Notes under the pieces: generated by a model
Databases searched by the model: none
What the model was told of the DNA's origin: nothing
Seen by the model: the letters and a program-made list of their open reading frames with translations, nothing else
DNA from: Salticus scenicus
Lineage: Eukaryota > Arthropoda > Arachnida > Araneae > Salticidae
Reading direction: 5' to 3'
Length of the DNA stretch: 64,000 bases
Assembly: GCA_963930645.1 (NCBI GenBank)
Contig: OZ005648.1
Location: 151,755,035-151,819,034, forward strand
Made by a program: the position numbers and the translations under genes
Shown here: one piece after another, positions 59,880-64,000 of the stretch
Position numbering within the stretch: the stretch's first letter is position 1
Layout of the letters: each line of letters begins with the position of its first letter

Positions 59880-60660
59880 GTAACAACCGCACGACTTCCA
59901 TTACCTACTATTTCATATATTATATAAACTTTTTGGAGATAAAGTGGTCAGAAGACGTAAAATCGTCCTAATAAATCGACACTCCTAACAATTTCCCAAT
60001 ATGGGAAAACTGCAATATTTAGTTTACATAGCGAGTTAAAATATATACATAATAATAATAATAAAATTGGTAGAGCCGGCTTCTGAAACACCCATTTCTG
60101 AGATCTATAAACTGAACTACTTAATCAGGATGACTGTCAGTTTTCCGTTTATGACCAAAGTAATGCATGTGAAAGGATATATTAAAAGGGGTTTATATAG
60201 AAATTTTCAAGAAAATCGTTAGAGCCGTTTTTGAGATACCACCTTCCAATACCAATTCTGATTTTCACCAAAGCTTGGAAACTCATCTATTGACCGGAAA
60301 ACAATGACACGTGAAAAGATATTGAAACGAAGTTAGTATGGCGAGTTTATTGTAGGAGTTAGTATGGCGAGTAAAAAAATTAGTTCAGCCATTTTTAGAG
60401 GAACGCACTAACGAAACCTCAGACTGACGTACTTAACAGGACGCCTATCACTTTTCCTGAATTAATCAGCTAATATATACGAAAAGAATTCTAACAGGGT
60501 GTTTTTATGCCAATTTTGATGGAAATCGTTAGAGCCGTTTTTGAGAACGGCTTTCGATTCACTTCCGGTTTCCAATGTTACACTCCTGTTTTTCGAATTT
60601 TCATCAAAAATTGGAAAAACTCATTTGTACACCAGACCTGTCTCAATTCTTAAGTTTCAT
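59880..60660 (+). repeat. Dispersed repeat, copy 2 (pair with 27010-27480), with internal units
   Basis: Aligns to 27010-27480. The phrase AATCGTTAGAGCCGTTTTTG occurs near 60211 and 60517, with a diverged ATTAGTTCAGCCATTTTTAG near 60380. Each is followed by a TTTTCACCAAA/TCATCAAAAATTGG-type word, so at least three decayed units of 140-170 bp are present. It may be distantly related to the tandem-bearing hairpin-ended repeats; I could not find a hairpin end. Confidence 0.4.
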
Positions 60661-60669
60661 CTCCTATCT

Positions 60670-61870
60670 TCTCCATAAAGATTCTCCACACACACGTACA
60701 TACTCTCTAAAATTTCTAGAGTGAGAATCTCTCTCCTTAAAAAAGTGACCACTATTTTGACACCAATTAAGGTGAAAAAACGCTATTATCGCATTTGAAA
60801 ATGTGACATTTCTCCTTTTTCGTGAAAGAGTGACGTATAGTCACTCTGTCACAAAGAGTGAGATCATCATCTATTGCAAGATCAACCTTTTGTAGAGTGA
60901 AAAATCGCTGACAACCATTTTTGAATGAAATATGAAGAACAATTTCTGGATTACCTCATGCATGTATTTGTTTAACAGAACTTACTCAAGAATTTTTATA
61001 AATAAAAAAGGAAAATAATTATGTTAAAATATAATTTGGCAAATACTTTTATTTATTTATTTTTTTTTTTTTTTTTATACGATTGACAAAATCGAAGTAA
61101 TATTATTAGTGAAGAATCGAAAATCATAAGAAACATATCGAAATTCGAATTATAAAGTAAATGGTTTTATTCAGAGATATATAAAGTATAAGAGAATGTA
61201 CTATCATAACAAATATTTAATGCATTATGCCTTAAAATCTATAGCAACCTGCATTTTTATTATATTCAATGACAGCTAACATATGTGAAATATATATAAA
61301 AAAATTGATTATGACATTTTACTAATAATTAAAATCAAAAGCAAGGACTTATAATCCTGAACAACAGACGAGTTTTTCAAAAACTCGTAGATTTGTAGCG
61401 AATATTTAACTATTTATTAAACATGTACTTGTACACTCGAGTAACTTTTTTTTTTCCACCTAAGCTAATTTAAATAACTATTTGTCTTAGGGAATTTCTT
61501 TTCAAGTATACATTTTGTTTTTAAAATCATTCTAATTTTACTAATTTCGAATAATTGTAATTTTAAAATGTTTATTAGAATTCTGTAATTAATATTAATA
61601 TTAAGATATTATGGTGATGGGGCTGAAGCCAAATGACTATGCAAAGGGTTTTAGATCTCAATTTTCCTATTTAAAGATGTATATTTATATATTTATTCTT
61701 ATTATTCTGGGGGAAATATATTACTTCATTTAAAAATGATTATTCGAAATTATAAATTAAAAATTTACTTTTGCTTTAATAAAATTAAATAAATAATTTA
61801 ATAACACAATCCTTATGTAAAATATATAGTGTATGAATATGTAAACTAATTAATTAAAATACACTCTGTC
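60670..61870. other. AT-rich stretch with CACTCT-type inverted words
   Basis: ATTTCTAGAGTGAGAATCTC, GTGACGTATAGTCACTC and GTAGAGTGAAAAATCGC near 60710-60910 give several short inverted repeats, possibly a decayed MITE. The rest is AT-rich with a T run near 61063. No gene found. Confidence 0.3.
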
Positions 61871-61943
61871 TTACTTTTTTACCCATGTATAGTAGTGGAA
61901 ATATTGTTATAAGTCGAATTTTTAAAATTGAAATTTTAATATA

Positions 61944-62495
61944 TTGGGTTGTCCGGAAAGTTCGCGCCGATTTTGATGAAAAATTGAAACGTAACCCATT
62001 TAAATGCGCGTGGATAGTGATTTTGATATTTTTAACTTTTCTGCTAATCCACGTCTTGTATAGTGTGGGTTATTTTTTGTCAATGTATCATCTGATCTTC
62101 ATTTGTGGTGGAGGGTCTATCCGGGCGTTCCTGATCTTGAAGGTTGAAATCCCCAGTTTTAAACCTAGCAAATTACTTCCGCTCAGTTCTTTCAGCTACA
62201 GCACCTTCGCCATGAACGACGCTTATTTTGTTTGCCGCTTGTGTGACGTTTTTGCCCTTCCGGTAAAAGAAAAACATTAAATGCTTACAGTGCACTTTGT
62301 TTGCTTCCATATTCAAAGGCATATAAGACTGACAATAATTAACGTATCGTAACAACAATATTTTTCTAAATATGCCTGAAGTACCGACTTTTAAAATATC
62401 TACGCATGTCATTTGTTTTAAATCATTCTGATATATTCAGACCCGTCCTTATCCCACCTAAAGAAAATCGGCACGAATTTTCCGGACGACCCAAT
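61944..62495 (-). mobile_element. Internally deleted mariner element
   Basis: 552 bp, flanked by TA at 61942-61943 and 62496-62497. The left end is TTGGGTTGTCCGGAAAGTTC; the right end on the other strand is TTGGGTCGTCCGGAAAATTC. The inverted ends are at least 30 bp. The 5' end relative to the gene is at the right. It holds only the N-terminal part of the transposase and no catalytic domain, so it cannot move on its own. Confidence 0.85.
62030..62310 (-). pseudogene. Mariner transposase N-terminal remnant
   Basis: Reading leftward from an ATG at 62310: MEANKVHCKHLMFFFYRKGK, then AAN..SVVHGEGAVAERT and, after a stop where W is expected, FARFKTGDFNLQDQERPDRP. Further on, NNPHYTRRGLAEKLKISKS is readable across a frame change. 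This is the two-part helix-turn-helix DNA-binding region of a mariner transposase. The three-aspartate catalytic domain is gone, and the remnant runs almost directly into the 3' terminal repeat. Confidence 0.8.
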
Positions 62496-62779
62496 AATTA
62501 CACGTTATGAACACATGCGCAAATCAGGTTTTTAGCGGTTGGTCTGCGCTTGTCTGTCAGTCAGTCTTGTGAGTCTGTCTGCCACTTTTGAGTACCTCTC
62601 TGTATGTTTGTTTGTTATCACCATAACTCAAAAAAGAAAAAGCATATATATATATACATATTATTATTATTAGCAGCGAGTCCAATCTCGGTATTTTAAA
62701 TCGAATCCTATGGAAATATTTCTAGGAACTTGAAAGTTTTTGGAAAAATCAAACAAATAGTTTTTATACAGAAACACCC

Positions 62780-63640
62780 ACGAAAATTCTAATACATGAG
62801 GCGAAATATTTGATAGGTACTGTTTAATATTTTTAGATTGTACTAAATAAAATGAAATGAACATATATATTTTTATATGCATAAAAGCATGTGTCGTCAA
62901 AATTGCTACTGTCCTGCCTTTTTTGCCCTGACACTCCCACCACTGTATTTATATTATAATTACCTACCCTCTTATCTGATCAGGGAAACATTCTATATTA
63001 GATTACTATATAAATATAATGGTGGAAATGTCAGGGAAGAAATATGGACTGTAGAAAACCTCTTCGTATAAAATATTTAGTTAGCATTCAAATATATTAA
63101 GGCTGCAACAGGATATCGTTTATATAAATGTGTGTTCAAATTTTTAAAGCAATAGGTGAAGAATGTTTTTCAAAAACTTGCTGAAAGTGGGAGAAAAGCG
63201 TTTTTCAGTAAATTAAATTTTTGATATGCAATGATATTCAATCGCAATATCGGTTGCAATATTGCTCATAACTTTTGTACCAAAGCCCATAGAAGCATAA
63301 ATTGTCAAAATATTTATATACAATTTTTTTAACCAATTATTTTAAGATTAAAACTACCTAAACCCCTTAAATAAATAAATACATATATATATTTCAAAAT
63401 AACATTAATTTTGAAATAGTATTTATATATATCTATATATCTATATATATATTTTCAATACCAACCATTTCTGAAATTAAAATATGTTGATAACAATAAT
63501 AATAAATACTTTCAATCGTAGACATTTAAACATAATATTACGCTAATCTTTCTTTTTAATATTATTTATAAGGAAATACAGTTTTGTAGTACTAAATTCT
63601 GTCGATGTTGGTTGATCCATGTTTGCTTCCTTCAACAAGG
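62780..63640. other. AT-rich non-coding stretch
   Basis: Short ORFs at 62670-62900 (minus) and 62877-63071 (plus) have no motif. TATATA-rich tracts near 63390-63460. No shared repeat identified. Confidence 0.4.
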
Positions 63641-63650
63641 TATTTTAGAG

Positions 63651-63805
63651 TTACAGTCTCCCTTCACGACAAAATTATTCATTGAGCAGCACTAGTGCTA
63701 CTCACTATAGGCAGTAAAATTATTCGAGCGCTAGCAATAATTCCTATTTATAAAAGGTACACTTAATACGGTTTTGTTAAATAAATCCTTGTCAAATCAT
63801 GTTTA
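63651..63805 (+). mobile_element. Broken Tc1-type MITE
   Basis: CAGTAAAATTATTCGAGCGC through CGGTTTTGTTAAATAAATCC (63712-63800) matches one arm of 47207-47419 and the fragment at 5470. Just upstream is a second diverged end, TTACAGTCTCCC...AAAATTATTCATTGAGC (from 63652). Two end copies side by side suggest a nested or rearranged insertion. The other arm is absent. Confidence 0.5.
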
Positions 63806-64000
63806 TAAAAAAATATATAGATTGCAATTTCTTTGAAGAAATTCTTTCCTTTTGCAAATATTGTACATCATCAAAACAGTACATCAAAACCAAAACAGAA
63901 AGTTGCTCTCGTCCTGCTAAGAAAATCAATGGGACTTATGCATATAGCTTCCTTTAAAACACAATTGGTTAACTTTTAGAGAATTTCTCTTTTTAACCAC

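Larger units (their letters stand above)
61872..62760 (+). mobile_element. Hairpin-ended dispersed repeat, copy 8, split by mariner
   Basis: TACTTTTTTACCCATGTATA...GTGGAAATATTGTTATA at the left matches copy 3 (35538-35585). The match resumes after the mariner at 62498 with TACACGTTATGAACAC and TCAGGTTTTTAGCGGTTGGT, a TGTC tract, and CATAACTCAAAAAAG...CTCGGTATTTTAAAT. Removing 61944-62495 and one TA restores the order seen at 35538-35760. Confidence 0.55.

Noticed and set aside
61885..62280. 131-codon plus-strand ORF with a hydrophobic segment
   Set aside because: It runs antisense through the mariner remnant and its terminal repeat.

Overview
The window reads as nuclear, intergenic, strongly AT-rich animal DNA. 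The Tc1, mariner, hAT and piggyBac-type remnants, tRNA-derived short repeats and AT-rich simple repeats suggest an arthropod. The general look of the repeats makes me think of an arachnid such as a spider, but nothing in the sequence proves this. No intact protein-coding gene is visible. Almost every ORF of 60 codons or more lies in simple sequence, in a transposon remnant, or in AT-rich DNA with no recognisable domain. The only cellular genes I can support are tRNA-Thr(UGU) copies near 13.8-14.4 kb, two full-length and one broken.

Layout. 0.7-4.4 kb: decayed tandem array with a unit of about 390 bp, split by a piggyBac-like MITE that sits in a TTAA site. 4.6-11.2 kb: AT-rich DNA with a Tc1-type end fragment, a decayed purine-rich coding-like stretch and a transposase C-terminus remnant. 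11.25-13.74 kb: a nest in which long Tc1-like inverted arms enclose a foldback element and a hairpin-ended repeat carrying four ~160 bp monomers. 13.8-14.5 kb: tRNA-Thr tandem duplication plus an inverted partial copy. 15-30 kb: several short foldback elements, tRNA-derived short repeats and one 360 bp element with terminal inverted repeats (TIRs). 31.6-33.9 kb: a dispersed repeat interrupted by a hAT-like element with an 8 bp target duplication. 34.6-37.6 kb: an 874 bp long-TIR element, a hairpin-ended repeat, and two related 15-16 bp minisatellites. 40.5-42.6 kb: inverted larger copy of the hairpin-ended repeat (seven monomers) and the second TIR/tRNA-like element. 44-54 kb: further copies of the same families. 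54.3-55.45 kb: Tc1 transposase pseudogene. 61.87-62.76 kb: another hairpin-ended repeat split by an internally deleted mariner. The end of the window holds a broken Tc1-type MITE.

The most interesting pattern is one that joins scattered pieces. At least eight loci share a terminal hairpin of the form TACTTYC...GRAAGTA, followed by an ATTGTAATC-like stretch and a TGTC/TGTG-rich segment. Some of them then carry internal tandem units of 130-200 bp in varying number. I cannot assign this family to a named superfamily. Poly(A) and poly(T) runs of 18-38 bases are also unusually frequent. All repeat relationships were found by eye, so boundaries are approximate unless a target duplication fixes them.
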